A stretch of DNA of 38,107 bases from Trachelipus rathkii (lineage: Eukaryota > Arthropoda > Malacostraca > Isopoda > Trachelipodidae). Position numbers and translations under genes: made by a program. The notes below the pieces were generated by a model, which was given only the letters and a program-made list of their open reading frames with translations, was not told the DNA's origin and did not search any database. This document shows positions 1 to 10,140 of the stretch, piece after piece (positions within the stretch are counted from its first letter, which is position 1; each line of letters starts with the position of its first letter). The stretch lies in the NCBI GenBank assembly GCA_015478945.1, contig JABUQX010116693.1:1-38107 (forward strand), in the 5' to 3' direction.

Positions 1-110
1 TCATGATATGTACTTGATAAATATTAACTTTTATTTGAAAGTTTCTTTATTACTATAGGCCTTTATATAATTACTTACTAAACTCAGCGTCATAAAAGCT
101 CCGAATCTTC

Positions 111-265
111 TATTATATATATATATATATATAGTATATATATTATATATATATATAATATAATATATAATATATATATATATAATATATATATATATAA
201 TATATATATTATATATTATAAATATAATATATATATATATATAATTAAAAAGTATAAATAGATAT

Positions 266-318
<53 letters not shown>

Positions 319-336
319 TATAAATATATATATAAT

Positions 337-367
<31 letters not shown>

Positions 368-405
368 ATATATATATTATATAATATATATATTATATAT
401 ATATA
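111..405. repeat. (TA)n microsatellite, imperfect
   Basis: Almost pure alternating TA, broken repeatedly by one-base phase slips (AATA, TATTA). It lies directly before the 5' side of the Jockey-like LINE. The 110 bases before it are ordinary AT-rich DNA in which I see nothing. Confidence 0.95.
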
Positions 406-1399
406 GGAGGCCGAGTCATTCCAGCATTCTCAACGATTCTGGAAAGCAACTTAACTCAAAGGAACCCACACACAGTTCCTAACCAATTTTTGAACACACT
501 TGACTTATGTTTCACCACTACGGTCCTCTCTCATAAATGACACCACCTTCGCTCCTATTGTAAATCTAACCACAACCTTATATCTCTTAATTTTTTTAAA
601 CTTTCTTCTCCAACAGTCTCCAACCTGACCCTATGTCGTTGTTTTCTGGACAACTATTAGGATCGGGCTAACTTGGAGAGGCGGCCTAGCGTCGCTTCAC
701 GCTGAACTATAATTCTAATGGCTGCTTTAAACTCTGATGACGCTTGGGCTTCTGCCACAAAAGGAAGCTGTAATCGTTGACGGGATGAGCAGGGTCGTTC
801 ATTTCTTCGACTAAATCTTCTCTCCACCATAATCCAATTGGTTCATAGTGCTTGTTTCTCTTTACCATTCAGACTTAGAGACAGCGCGTTCGGAGTGGAA
901 ATATTCTCTTCTTCCTATCACTCTCGTTAGATTTCATTCAGCTAGAAATCGTGGCAGGTGATACTCTTCGGACGAACGCACAAAGAGGCTTTCCATTCAA
1001 AACGAGAACGAAAGTGCGTTAACCTCCTTAGTCTCTTACTGACAATTCTTTCTGGTATGCTTGACAAAAATAACATCTCTAACAAAACTCTTGAAATCTG
1101 CCTTTCGCTCCCTCTTATTCGATCTTGAATTGCTCTGTGCTACCTCTCCAACTGAAAAGTCCAGATCTCTTCGGCCTCATATTTTCCTCTAACTCAACCA
1201 CTGGACGATTCTGGCATTCTTCCTCCTTCTCCCTCTCAGTTTGTCCTATGTCTTTGCCTAGTGATTACATTTGAATCGGTACATGGGCCCTGAATCTATG
1301 AACGTTAGGAGGCGGGTGGCCCGGATGGCGCATTCCTCACCGAAGTTTGAGGAATGTGCTTACGTGCTGACTCGCCCCTCGTTCAACTATATTTCTCTA

Positions 1400-2043
1400 T
1401 GTCTCAATACTAAGCACTTCCCCCTCAGTGTTGGAAGCACGCCATGTCCAACCTATTCCGAAAAAGAAGCCGCTCTGATCCTTCTAAACTATCGCCCTAA
1501 AGGCTCTCACTTGTACTTCTATCTAGGTCTTTGAAACCCTTTCAACTCTCATTTCTTAGACCAATCTGGAATCTCATTCTCTTCTTTCCGATCGCCAGTA
1601 CGCTTTCGGCGTCAAGGTCTACTGGATAATTATACTTTCCTATTTAACCCAATTATGGTTTGCCGCTCTTAGGAACTACGGGGAGACTTGCGTTGATGGC
1701 GCTTGGACAGTATGCCAAAGGCATTCGACCGGTTATTATGGCACGCGTCCACTGCTCTCTAAGCTCCCCTCCTTTTGGGTTTCCTCCTTCTCTTTGCTTA
1801 CTTATGTCTAACTTTCTTTCAAGTCGCTCAATATCCGCTGTGGTTGATGAAGCGACTTCTTCTTCCGTTTCTGTCAATAGTGGTGTTCCTTCAGGTTCGG
1901 TCGTATCTGCCTACTTTATTCCTAATTATTTACTAAATGAATTCTCTACCTGCAACATCATAACTCTATTTCACTCATATGCGAATGACTCGACCCTTCC
2001 TTCGTCAACTCATTTCAATGCTGCTCCCCTCTTTTACTTCTAG
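1400..2043 (+). pseudogene. Reverse transcriptase core of the Jockey-like LINE (broken)
   Basis: RNA-directed DNA polymerase fragment. NYRPKGSHLYF near 1470-1515 corresponds to the family's NYRPIALTS block. KAFDR near 1713-1727 corresponds to the first catalytic-aspartate motif. FGFPPSLC near 1775-1800 and SNFLSSRSISAVVD near 1810-1850 are fingers and palm segments. SGVPSGSV near 1878-1901 is the family's SGVPQGSV with Gln changed to Ser. HSYANDSTLPSSTHF near 1975-2020 matches the catalytic Y/F-A-D-D box, but the second Asp is Asn. With that loss and the frameshifts before 1660, this copy is inactive. The stop at 2041 is premature for the family. Confidence 0.85.
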
Positions 2044-2289
2044 AATTTGCCTCTCGTCTAAATCGTTTCTTGATTCTATTTCCACATGGATCTGAGGATA
2101 GGAATTTCCGAGTGGGGTCGAGTCTGCAAGACCTTGTGAAATTCAAAGTCTTTCGTAAAATCCCGAAGCTTGCTAAAAAAATCTCCCTTTCTTAAAAAAA
2201 ACCTTCTAACTTTCCTATCTCTTTCGACGGTTCTCTTCGTCTCTCCTGTTGAACCAATATAACATCCTTGGCCTAAACATAAACAAGAA

Positions 2290-2815
2290 AATGTCTTGAA
2301 ACCTCACATCACAACGGTTGCATAGGTGGCCTAAAAAAAAACTGGGAATTCTGTTTAAACTGCGAGACGTTTTTTCATCTTCTCAGTTTACCCAGCTATA
2401 CAAGGCTTCTTATCCGCCCTTTGTTATGAGTAACTGTTCTATATCTTTGGGGCTTCTGGTTTCACCCGGCTTTTGGGAAGGGTCTCGAGTCAAAAGGCAA
2501 AAGGCTTATAAACTGTCCGGTACTTTCCAGGTCACTTGACCCTCGTATCTTTGCGGCGCATGTTGGTACTTATCTCTTTTCTATAGTAACCGCAGGCGCA
2601 GGTGTCGAGGGAACTTACCACTCGCGTACCAACACCTTTACGACGCCCACGTAACACAAGGGGTGCTGTGTATGCGCACGAGTTTTGTGTAGATATTTGG
2701 TTAATTCCAGGCATAAGTTCACTGCTCGTGCTTCCTTTTTCCGTGCCTACCTCTTTTTGTTGGAAGTCCCTTCCATCTTCCTGTTTTCCTGCTGAATAAT
2801 CTCTCTCACTTTTTT
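2290..2815 (+). pseudogene. C-terminal tail of LINE ORF2 (broken)
   Basis: KKKLGILFKLRDVFSSSQF (near 2329-2385) matches the conserved post-RT segment KLG.L.RLR.FFS..QL of Jockey-like ORF2. Farther on, in a different frame, RRPRNTRGAVYAHEFCVD (near 2642-2695) and WKSLPSSCFPAE (near 2763-2798) match the usual C-terminal end, where the family reads W-NSLP-S-FP. Several frameshifts separate these pieces. Between 2043 and 2290 the RT thumb region is present only as unreadable remnants. Confidence 0.75.
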
Positions 2816-2935
2816 AAAGCCTGCGTCTGGTGCTCATCTGCTTATTTGCGCTATGTGGATGAGAAAGTTTGCGTGCAACATCCCTCCCTGAGATAGGGCT
2901 TCTGCCGGAATGATGGGACAAACTGTAAAATAAAC

Positions 2936-2939
2936 ATAT

Positions 2940-2981
<42 letters not shown>

Positions 2982-2982
2982 A

Positions 2983-3029
<47 letters not shown>

Positions 3030-3079
3030 ATATGATATATATATATATAATATATATATATATAATATTATATATATAG
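2936..3079. repeat. (TA)n microsatellite at LINE 3' end
   Basis: TA alternation with phase slips, starting about 120 bases after the last recognisable LINE codon. Open frames across it on the - strand read only as Ile/Tyr runs and are not genes. Confidence 0.95.
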
Positions 3080-3083
3080 ATAT

Positions 3084-3220
3084 TAGAGATGAGCGAAGCT
3101 CAATTTTTTGCATAACCGCGGTTGCGGTTTTTTTGGCAGTTCCTAGAAATATTCGAACATTCTCGGTTATGGATTTTTTGCGTCTTAAATTTTCAACAAC
3201 CGCGGTTGCGGTTGAGCAAT
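3084..3220 (+). mobile_element. hAT-type transposon terminus (TIR plus subterminal repeats)
   Basis: TAGAGATGAGCGAAG at 3084 fits the general hAT terminal consensus (YARRGRTGRGC). Inside it the 15-base word ACCGCGGTTGCGGTT occurs twice in direct orientation, at 3115-3129 and 3199-3213. Such repeated short words near the ends are typical of hAT transposase-binding regions. A weaker third copy (GCAACTGCGGT) lies near 3288. I found no matching opposite end or transposase in the DNA that follows, so it may be a truncated or non-autonomous copy. Confidence 0.55.
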
Positions 3221-3299
3221 AAAAAGCTTTAATGTATATAGCTGTGTAAAAAGATTATGTATTGGCCGACACAGGTCCGCAACTGCGGTAATTAAAACA

Positions 3300-4110
3300 G
3301 CTTCTCAAATTGCAACAAAAATCAGGCAAGATCGGATGCTAGTTGATCCAAGGGTGCCCTCCTAGCGTGATCTAATTGTTGCTGAAAAGGACGTCTATCA
3401 AAATGAGGAAAGTAATGTAGGGTGAAATCGTAGGCATAGGAGTGATATGTGATTGAAGGCAATTATGGAGAGGTCAATTTTTATGAAAAGTAAGAAGGAG
3501 TTGAATAAGACAGAACTATGAGTAACACCACTATTTATAGATTTAAAGGATGAACGGTGGCATTCACCAAAATACTGAAGAAAAGAGGACCAAGAAACAG
3601 AAAAACTAGAAAGAAGATCGCCAGTATAGCGCTTCTTACGAAAGCAGCTGTCATTGCGCGAGCAGAGAAAAGATTAGCAGAATTGTTTTTAAATCTTCCT
3701 GCTAGGATAGATTATATAAACTATAGAAAGAATAGAGTTAGAGAGATTTTTGGCCGATAGTTGAGAGGGTTGAGATTGGTTCCCCTTTTTCGTACAGGAG
3801 CACCTTTCCAGTAAGAAAAAAAAGCCAAAAGTTAGAAAGACTAAGAAGACGGAATAATTTATACAAAGGCAGATGCAAAAGCTTTAAAAGCACAAGTTTT
3901 GAGAACTATATGGGGAATACCATTAGAACCGTACGTCTTCTTAGTGATAAGCTCTGAAAAAGCAGAAATAAAACTTTTGAAGAAAATTAACAACATAAAT
4001 AAATTATTACAGGATGGAGAAGAAAGAATAAAGAACAAAACATCTAAAGTGAAAATTAGAGCAACGGTTTTGAGAGCAAAGAGATTCAAGCATTTAGTGA
4101 AGAGTTAAAC
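3300..4110 (+). other. A-rich stretch with short unassigned open frames
   Basis: The + strand is strongly A-rich and stop-poor. It reads as Lys/Arg-rich peptides: 67 codons at 3557-3760, and 69 codons at 3899-4108 containing a helical-looking AEIKLLKKINNINKLLQDG. The two frames are separated by stops and a poly-A-like run near 3815. I do not recognise either protein. The basic, charged composition could reflect a decayed retroelement ORF1 or simply A-rich DNA. No start context or homology decides the point. Confidence 0.3.
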
Positions 4111-4179
4111 GAGGCATTATGCCGACGAAAAATACTAAAAAAGAGGCAAGGGGAAGACTAGGTTGGGTGAAAAAAACCG

Positions 4180-4290
4180 GTGTTTTCAAAAATCGTGTTT
4201 TTTTCAGGAAAATACAACATGTTTTTTTCATGTTTTATTTTCGTTTTTTTCAGTTTTTTTTCGTTCTTTTCATTAAATTGTATAATATTT
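4180..4290. repeat. Degenerate GTTTTTTTC-type tandem repeat
   Basis: Several units of the form CGTTTTTTTCA or TGTTTTTTTCA follow one another with small changes, starting from ACCGGTGTTTTC. This looks like a subterminal or minisatellite-like array. The surrounding 4110-4370 is T-rich with no gene. Confidence 0.5.
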
Positions 4291-4369
4291 TTTATAAAAT
4301 CATAAAGAGGCTTAGAAACCAATTCTGGAGTTTTTCTTTCAGAGCAGCATAGTATAGCATAGACATGAC

Positions 4370-5410
4370 ATTACAAAAAATATTTCCAATTATGATTTAT
4401 TAAAATTAGAGCAGAATCTAACCTTTCATCTATATATTTATCAATTGTTTCAGTTACCAATATTACAGATAGGTGATAGCGGCAGACCGCCTGTTTGTAG
4501 GCTCGGTCTACTTACTGAATTTAACTATGTATTTTACATTTGTTATCATATAATCAATATTTATAATTTACTTTTAAATATTCCTTTCTTCTATTTTTTG
4601 TATTAAAAATGAGACTTTATAGGATAGACAATATTTTAAAGGATGACAAATGAAATAAAAAGATAATTTAATTTTAAAATAAATATACCGAGATTTTAAA
4701 TGAAGGAGATGAGTGAATGACTAAATTAAATATTTGGCTTTGAATATCAACTTTTGATTCCTTAATCACTAGTCCCCACTCCCCCAGACCCCATCACTTA
4801 CTGAGAGTACGTTTTGCGTGCTCATTATCCCACTGGGCTCATCAGAAGTCGAACAGCCACATTTATTTTGATATTGACTATAAGTCTGAATCTCAGTCAG
4901 ATGAAACATATCGTGGTGAAAAATGACTGTTGTGAAGGAGCAGGCACTAACAGGACTCTTAAGCTAAGGCTGGCCTTAGCATATCATCTCTTCAGTTGGG
5001 CAAATTTTCAGAATTTTCTTAATTAGATGATGAGCAATAAATACTAGTTTTCAACGTCTACACAACAAAAAGTTATATTTCATGCGAGGGCCCTTTACTA
5101 CCTTTAATTCCTAAAAAGTACAGTCACACAACTTTTGCACGCGTGGCATTTTAAAATTCTGATTAAATAATCACTGGCTACAAAAAAAAATTTATTTTTT
5201 GCTGCCAAGGATATTTTTATCGAATTATAGTATATCGGGTTTGCTGATTTCAGAATGACATTGAGTTTTCCAAGATTGGCTCATATCTGTGAGATCACAG
5301 GGTTGTCACTGATAACAAGTATGACAAATATTTTTAATGCATATTTTACGAGTAATATCGTTTTTATTTTTTTTTAAGGGCTTACCTTTATATATACTTT
5401 TATTTTTTCT
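4370..5410. other. Intergenic or possible intron, no recognised gene
   Basis: AT-rich DNA with a less AT-rich patch at about 4770-4990. A frame there reads DIDYKSESQSDE, but it is short and unassigned. The stretch ends in a pyrimidine tract and CAG at 5418, so part of it could be an ancestral intron of the pseudogene that follows. Confidence 0.35.
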
Positions 5411-5420
5411 ATTTTCAGAG
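5403..5420 (+). promoter_or_regulatory. Splice-acceptor-like tract before the pseudogene ATG
   Basis: A pyrimidine-rich run ends in TTTTCAG at 5418, seven bases before the ATG at 5425. It fits an intron-exon boundary with an untranslated upstream exon. It could also be chance in T-rich DNA. Confidence 0.4.
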
Positions 5421-5424
5421 CACT

Positions 5425-7215
5425 ATGAATACTAAACGAAGAGCCGTTGAATAACCCCAATGTAGCTTGCTACATTCTGTGGTGAATATTTTGCCTGGAG
5501 AACCTAAAAAAGAAATATTAACTAAACTTTTGAAGCAAGCATTATCTGGCATACTTTGGAATGAAACTCAGACCAAGATAAGTTCTTGGGCTCCTCATAT
5601 GGGCTGTAAAACGTGTGTCGAAAATCTAAGTCAGTGGAAAAATGGACGAAGGAAAGGTTTAAAATTTGGTGGTGTGCCTATGGTATGGCGGAGCCAAAGA
5701 ATCACCACAGTGGCTGTTATTTTTGTTTTGTTAATGTGAAAGGTATCAAATCGTTACAAGAAAAAAGCAAGTGGGGAAATCCTGATTTGGAATCAGCAAG
5801 GCTACCTGTACCACACACCCGGACGATGTCCCCATCCCGTGTTCACCCCACTCCCAGACCTAGCATTGGCTGATGAAGAAGATATCCAGGTTGGTGTGCA
5901 CACGTGCAGAATAGAATAGTGTAGTGAATATGAAGAAAGTGCTTCTACAACAGCAACAATTCTCCCAGGAAGAGATCAATGATTAGTACGAGAGTTATCA
6001 ATGATTTACCAAGCAAGATTCTGAGCTTAAGCATCTAGACTAATTGAAAAGAAGTCTCAAGAATGTAAAATAACTTTTTTCGGACAAAGTATATCCATAC
6101 GTGTGTAGTACGTCTTATACATTCATCCAAGATTCGAATACCAGACTACTTAGGAACATCCCTGGACTCACTTACCTCCAACAACTGCGCGCGTTACCTA
6201 ACAAATACCGTACCAGAAGATAAACTTGGCGCAATTAGTGTATTTTACATTGCTACATACTTAGTTCAACGTGAAGAACGCTTAAGTGTTTTTTACATGT
6301 ACAATGGCAAAATAGTAGATGCATCGATTCCAGTAGGTCACTCAACAAAAACTGAAAAAGGAATATGAAAATATAAGAAATGATCTTGCAGAAGCTTAGA
6401 TTTAATGAAATAATGAACACCAGTGTTCTATATGCGTTGATTTGTAGATGGTCAACATCTTACTTGGGACAGGCAAAAGCGGAAATTACTAAGTATCTAC
6501 CTCTTGTTTCATATGCTTGTGGGAAAGTAGGGCTAAAAGAAGACCACTGGGAAAAAGTTGTATGACCTGCTAAGGGAAAATATGACTGTAGGTGAGGTGC
6601 ATCAAATATCTTGTTAACAAACCACTGGTTGACAAGGGAAAATTATTTTCCCACCACTCCACAAACTAGGACTGATGAAGCAATTTGTTAGGCATAGACA
6701 AAGATGGTGAATGTTTCAAATATAGTTGCAAATTTTTTCCAGTTGAGTATGAGAAACTCAAAGCTGTAATCTTTAGCGGCCCTCAATTTCGCCAAATCAT
6801 CAAGGATGACATTTCATAAATTCCATGACTGGATATTGAAGCATCGGCCTGGAAAAGTTTTGTCTTGGTTGTTCAGAAACCTTTTTGGGCAACCAAAGAT
6901 CTGCCAACTATGTAGAACCTCTTACAGAAAATGCTTTCAGACTTACAAAAATTTGAATGCTAATATGAGCATTAAAAAGTCACTTTTCTACATCAGTCAC
7001 TTAGATCGGTTTTCCGATGAATCTAGGATTTATAGTGAGGAAACAAGACAGAGGAGAGGTTACCATATCAAGATTATCAAGGTGATGGAAGAAAATACCA
7101 AGGGAAGATGGGATACACACCATGATGGCAGACTATGTTGGAAGCCTTCAACATGATTGTCCACATTCTGCACACAGGAGACAATCGATATAGACAGCGA
7201 TTTGTAAAGCATTAA
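5425..7215 (+). pseudogene. Pseudogene of an uncharacterised multi-copy arthropod/cnidarian protein family
   Basis: Reading three + frames gives, in order, blocks that I recognise as conserved in a widespread protein family of unknown function. They are: an ATG at 5425 (MNTKRRAVE); NNPNVACYILW near 5450; SWAPHMGCKTCVENLSQW near 5583-5636; PKNHHSGCYFC near 5696-5728; SARLPVPH near 5797; SIPVGHS near 6327; SICVDLQMVNILLGT near 6430-6480; CFICLWESRAK near 6500-6540; FPPLHKLGLMKQFV near 6650-6690; SGPQFRQIIKDD near 6780-6812; FLFG near 6877; SHLDRFSDE near 7000-7025; and RYQG-RWD near 7090-7115. The TAA at 7213 falls where the family normally ends. The paired CxxC and HxC residues near the start suggest a zinc-binding region. 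At least six frame changes and several stops disable it. I know no named domain or function for it. Confidence 0.75.
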
Positions 7216-7299
7216 TTGTGATTTCATTTTACTGAATTGAATGTTGACTTATTAGCATTTTATGTACTTAACTCATTAAGTAATTCATATACTAATTCA

Positions 7300-7525
7300 T
7301 CAATATATATATATATATACCAATTATAGTAATATATATATACTATAGTATATATATATATATTAACTATATATATAGAATATATTATATAATACATTAT
7401 ATATATATATGATAACAAATATTAATATAGATATATACTATATATATACTATATAGTATAATATAATAAAAACTATAATAATATATTATAAATATAAATA
7501 ACTAATAATATATTATATATAGATG
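7300..7525. repeat. (TA)n-rich imperfect microsatellite
   Basis: TA alternation mixed with TATAG, TAAT and TACTATA variants. It begins about 85 bases after the pseudogene stop. Confidence 0.85.
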
Positions 7526-8340
7526 ATTTATATGAATCTTCTGGTTTTGTTATTTTGAGCTGAAAACTCATATTACAAATAAAATTCCTATTAACTATTA
7601 TATATTTTGTTTATTGATTTATTAAATGTATTTTTGTGGACCACCCTGGAGTTATCTTTCAAAAAACTTTTAGAAGCCATATCTAGGGAAATAACGGATT
7701 CAGTGAAATTGTTCGGGGAACAGCGATACTATTTATTTACCAAAAATAATGACTCTACTCTATATGGTTTATTGCTGCAATATATTGTTATTTCTATTTT
7801 AGCTTATATTGATAAATAAATATTACTTAAAACTACAAACAGTATAGAAAAACCTATTAATATTGAAGCGCGGAGCAAACGAAAAGTATAATATAAGTGG
7901 ATGAATTTATTTATCAAAATTTTCAGATCTTTCCACATGCCCTATACTCCATATAATTAAATTAATAGTTGTGAGTATAACCTAACAAAAAATTTTAGAA
8001 ACCATGTGTCAATACTTTAATAGTAAAGACATATATCACAGCCACTTGTTTCTAGGACCACATATGAGATTATGGTTGATTAACTCTAAAAAAAGACAAT
8101 TGATGATATGAGTATAACTTAACAAACCTATAGCACGAACGACATTATTTTGCTAAAATTATTTATGACTGAAAACATTAAATGCGTATATAGACCAATA
8201 TTCTAAGATTATTATATGATTATTCTAAGATTATTCTACAACTTATTATAGATAAAATAACGAATAAATAAACAAAATTATTATTTTACCATTGTTTTTT
8301 TTTCTAGAGTTTGTGTTCCATTGAAAAAAAACCGTTTTTA
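7526..8340. other. AT-rich, no recognised gene
   Basis: One 70-codon open frame (7607-7819, +) has no family I recognise. The rest is AT-rich without repeats or genes that I can support. Confidence 0.4.
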
Positions 8341-8373
8341 GGCGGAGTAAAACAATAAGCTTGTTTGTTACAG

Positions 8374-8460
8374 ACGAATCATCTGATGAAGAGCACAGCG
8401 AAAGTCAGGACTCTGACTTTGAAGATGAAATATCAGATATTGAAGAGGAGGATATATCTA
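8374..8460 (+). CDS. Candidate internal exon encoding an acidic Ser/Asp/Glu-rich segment
   Basis: An 87-base stretch is bounded by a good acceptor (TTGTTTGTTACAG, ending at 8373) and a good donor (GTAAGA from 8461). In the frame starting at its third base it reads ESSDEEHSESQDSDFEDE and continues ISDIEEEDIS with no stop. Its length is divisible by three, and both ends leave a phase-1 junction, so skipping or inclusion would keep the frame. Acidic serine-rich stretches of this sort occur in nuclear proteins and near the N-termini of some piggyBac-type transposases. No partner exon is recognisable nearby. The product is unknown and the call rests only on splice signals and composition. Confidence 0.35.
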
Positions 8461-10140
8461 GTAAGATATACTAACTCATATTCATGAGATATAAATTATA
8501 ATTAAATTAGATTTATTGTGTTATAATATGAATTTTGTAGTGTCGTAATATTCGTGTATTATAATATTACATAGGTGAATAGGCTTTATTCTGAGATAAT
8601 TTGTGATGCGAAAAAATTGCATATAGCCCCTCACTGACATATAATCCAAAAATTGAAGGTGCAAGACGTACCTGCGTGCTATAAGATTAGAATAAAATAC
8701 AAAATAAGAGACCAAGAAACAAGAACAATAAAATTTACCTATAAAAAAAAAAATTCCATGTTTAACATCACAGAAAGTTTAGCTTTGTTAACTTAAATCA
8801 AAAAGCAATTCGAATGGATAAAATCTATTTTCACTCAAAAAATACCATGCTATTAAAGCATGAGATATTATCCTCGCCGTATTGGTTCCATCCACACAGC
8901 CGAAGGTAGACCTTTTTCCAGCTGGAAGTGCTGTGCTATGTCATGACAATGGGAAATCAAAGGAGTACGACCCATGGAAGTCCTACCTGAGCATGAGCTA
9001 CCTAATATAGTGTTCCAATATACCCATTCTTATTATCTCGCCGTAATAGCTTAACCGATGGGTGATCATTATAATGCCACTATATGCTAGTGCGTGAACA
9101 ACTACCTAGAACACACATGAAGAAATAATTAAAGAAGAATCCAACATACGAGAAAAATATCAGAATGATGAGAACCACATCAGTGTAAGTTTCAAAGTAC
9201 TACTCTTATAAGACAATATGAAAAGAATAATTATAATACACAAGTTTTGTTAATATAGAATTAGAAGATTAGGAAAAAGGTCTAGAAATGTTGGGTTTCA
9301 GCTCAAAAAGACTGGATACTCAATGAGAGATCAACGTAGTAGAAAGATACTGCTATATACGCGAGAAAACATTAGCTACCAAGAGAGAGAAGCGACTCGA
9401 AAGCCCAGGAATCATTGGATGAAAAAAAATAATTTGTACTGTCAGCTACGAATGTTCAATATTAAACTTAATTTACTAGAGAATTAAAAGGAAAAGCAAC
9501 ATTGAAACCTAAGTTCGATACATTTCTTTATCCTCCATTTTCAAACCCACAAAATGATCGTATGGAGAGATCGGTTGAGAATCCACCCACAGACAATTGA
9601 TTCTCATTTCAGAGAAATGTGATATAAGCGAGAAAAAGAATTAACACAGAACCTTATTGAGATTTCTACAGTTTATTATGAGCAGAATTAGCTATGATAG
9701 CATACTATAGGGTAATAAGAACTCAGACACAGAGTACGCAAGATCGAACCACAAACAGACCAGAACAACAATCAATTGAGATATATACCAGTACCTTCGT
9801 CAAGATGCCATACGCTCCATTAAGCTTGAAAATTATGTCGGGAAAGAATATCCAAATAATCATCACCCAGTAGGTAGGATTTCGTACCTCAACCAGTTTC
9901 GAGAACTAGAGCATTATCGACAATTCACAATGAAGAACTGCTTATATATAAATCCATCTATGTTCAGTGTTGAAGAGCGAATAAGTAATCATTGCGAATA
10001 AATGTGTTCCAAGGAGAATCCGAGCAAAAAACATTTCCCTGCACTCAACAAAAACCACTGAAACAATTATAGATTAAAACCCGAGGAATGACATTTGCCA
10101 TTGAAATTTATGAAGATCAAGGAGACGTAACTATCCACTA
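8461..10140. other. Unassigned DNA, possibly an old element
   Basis: Moderately AT-rich. A-rich + strand segments at about 9290-9420 and 9770-10130 give short open pieces (for example NPSMFSVEERI near 9950-9980), but I cannot place them in a family. A 15/16-base repeat (TATTATCCTCGCCGTA at 8866, and without one C at 9031) brackets a less AT-rich patch. Confidence 0.3.

Larger units (their letters stand above)
640..2935 (+). mobile_element. Jockey-like non-LTR retrotransposon (LINE), decayed, 5' truncated
   Basis: This is a degraded copy of a LINE whose ORF2 encodes an endonuclease-reverse transcriptase that copies its RNA at a nicked chromosomal target. Reading all three + frames, family-like segments appear in the correct order. 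First comes the linker before RT (WF..SAC near 835-850, SARNR near 940, an LCLNTKHFP-like block near 1400). The RT palm follows at 1660-2040, and the C-terminal tail at about 2290-2810. The frame changes many times and stops are frequent, so no full protein can be made. I could not find the N-terminal endonuclease, and 410-640 is unassigned, so the true 5' boundary is uncertain. The sense strand is strongly pyrimidine-rich. The 3' side runs into (TA)n. Confidence 0.85.

Noticed and set aside
1653..1877. 74-codon open frame on the - strand
   Set aside because: Antisense shadow of the LINE reverse transcriptase.
2814..3113. 99-codon open frame on the - strand rich in Ile and Tyr
   Set aside because: It is (TA)n read as codons, with only a short non-repeat tail. 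There is no coding evidence.
9290..10130. Possible piggyBac transposase, suggested by NPSMFSVEERI and the acidic exon upstream
   Set aside because: Only a few residues recall the family; the DDD catalytic blocks and the Cys-rich C-terminus are not visible.
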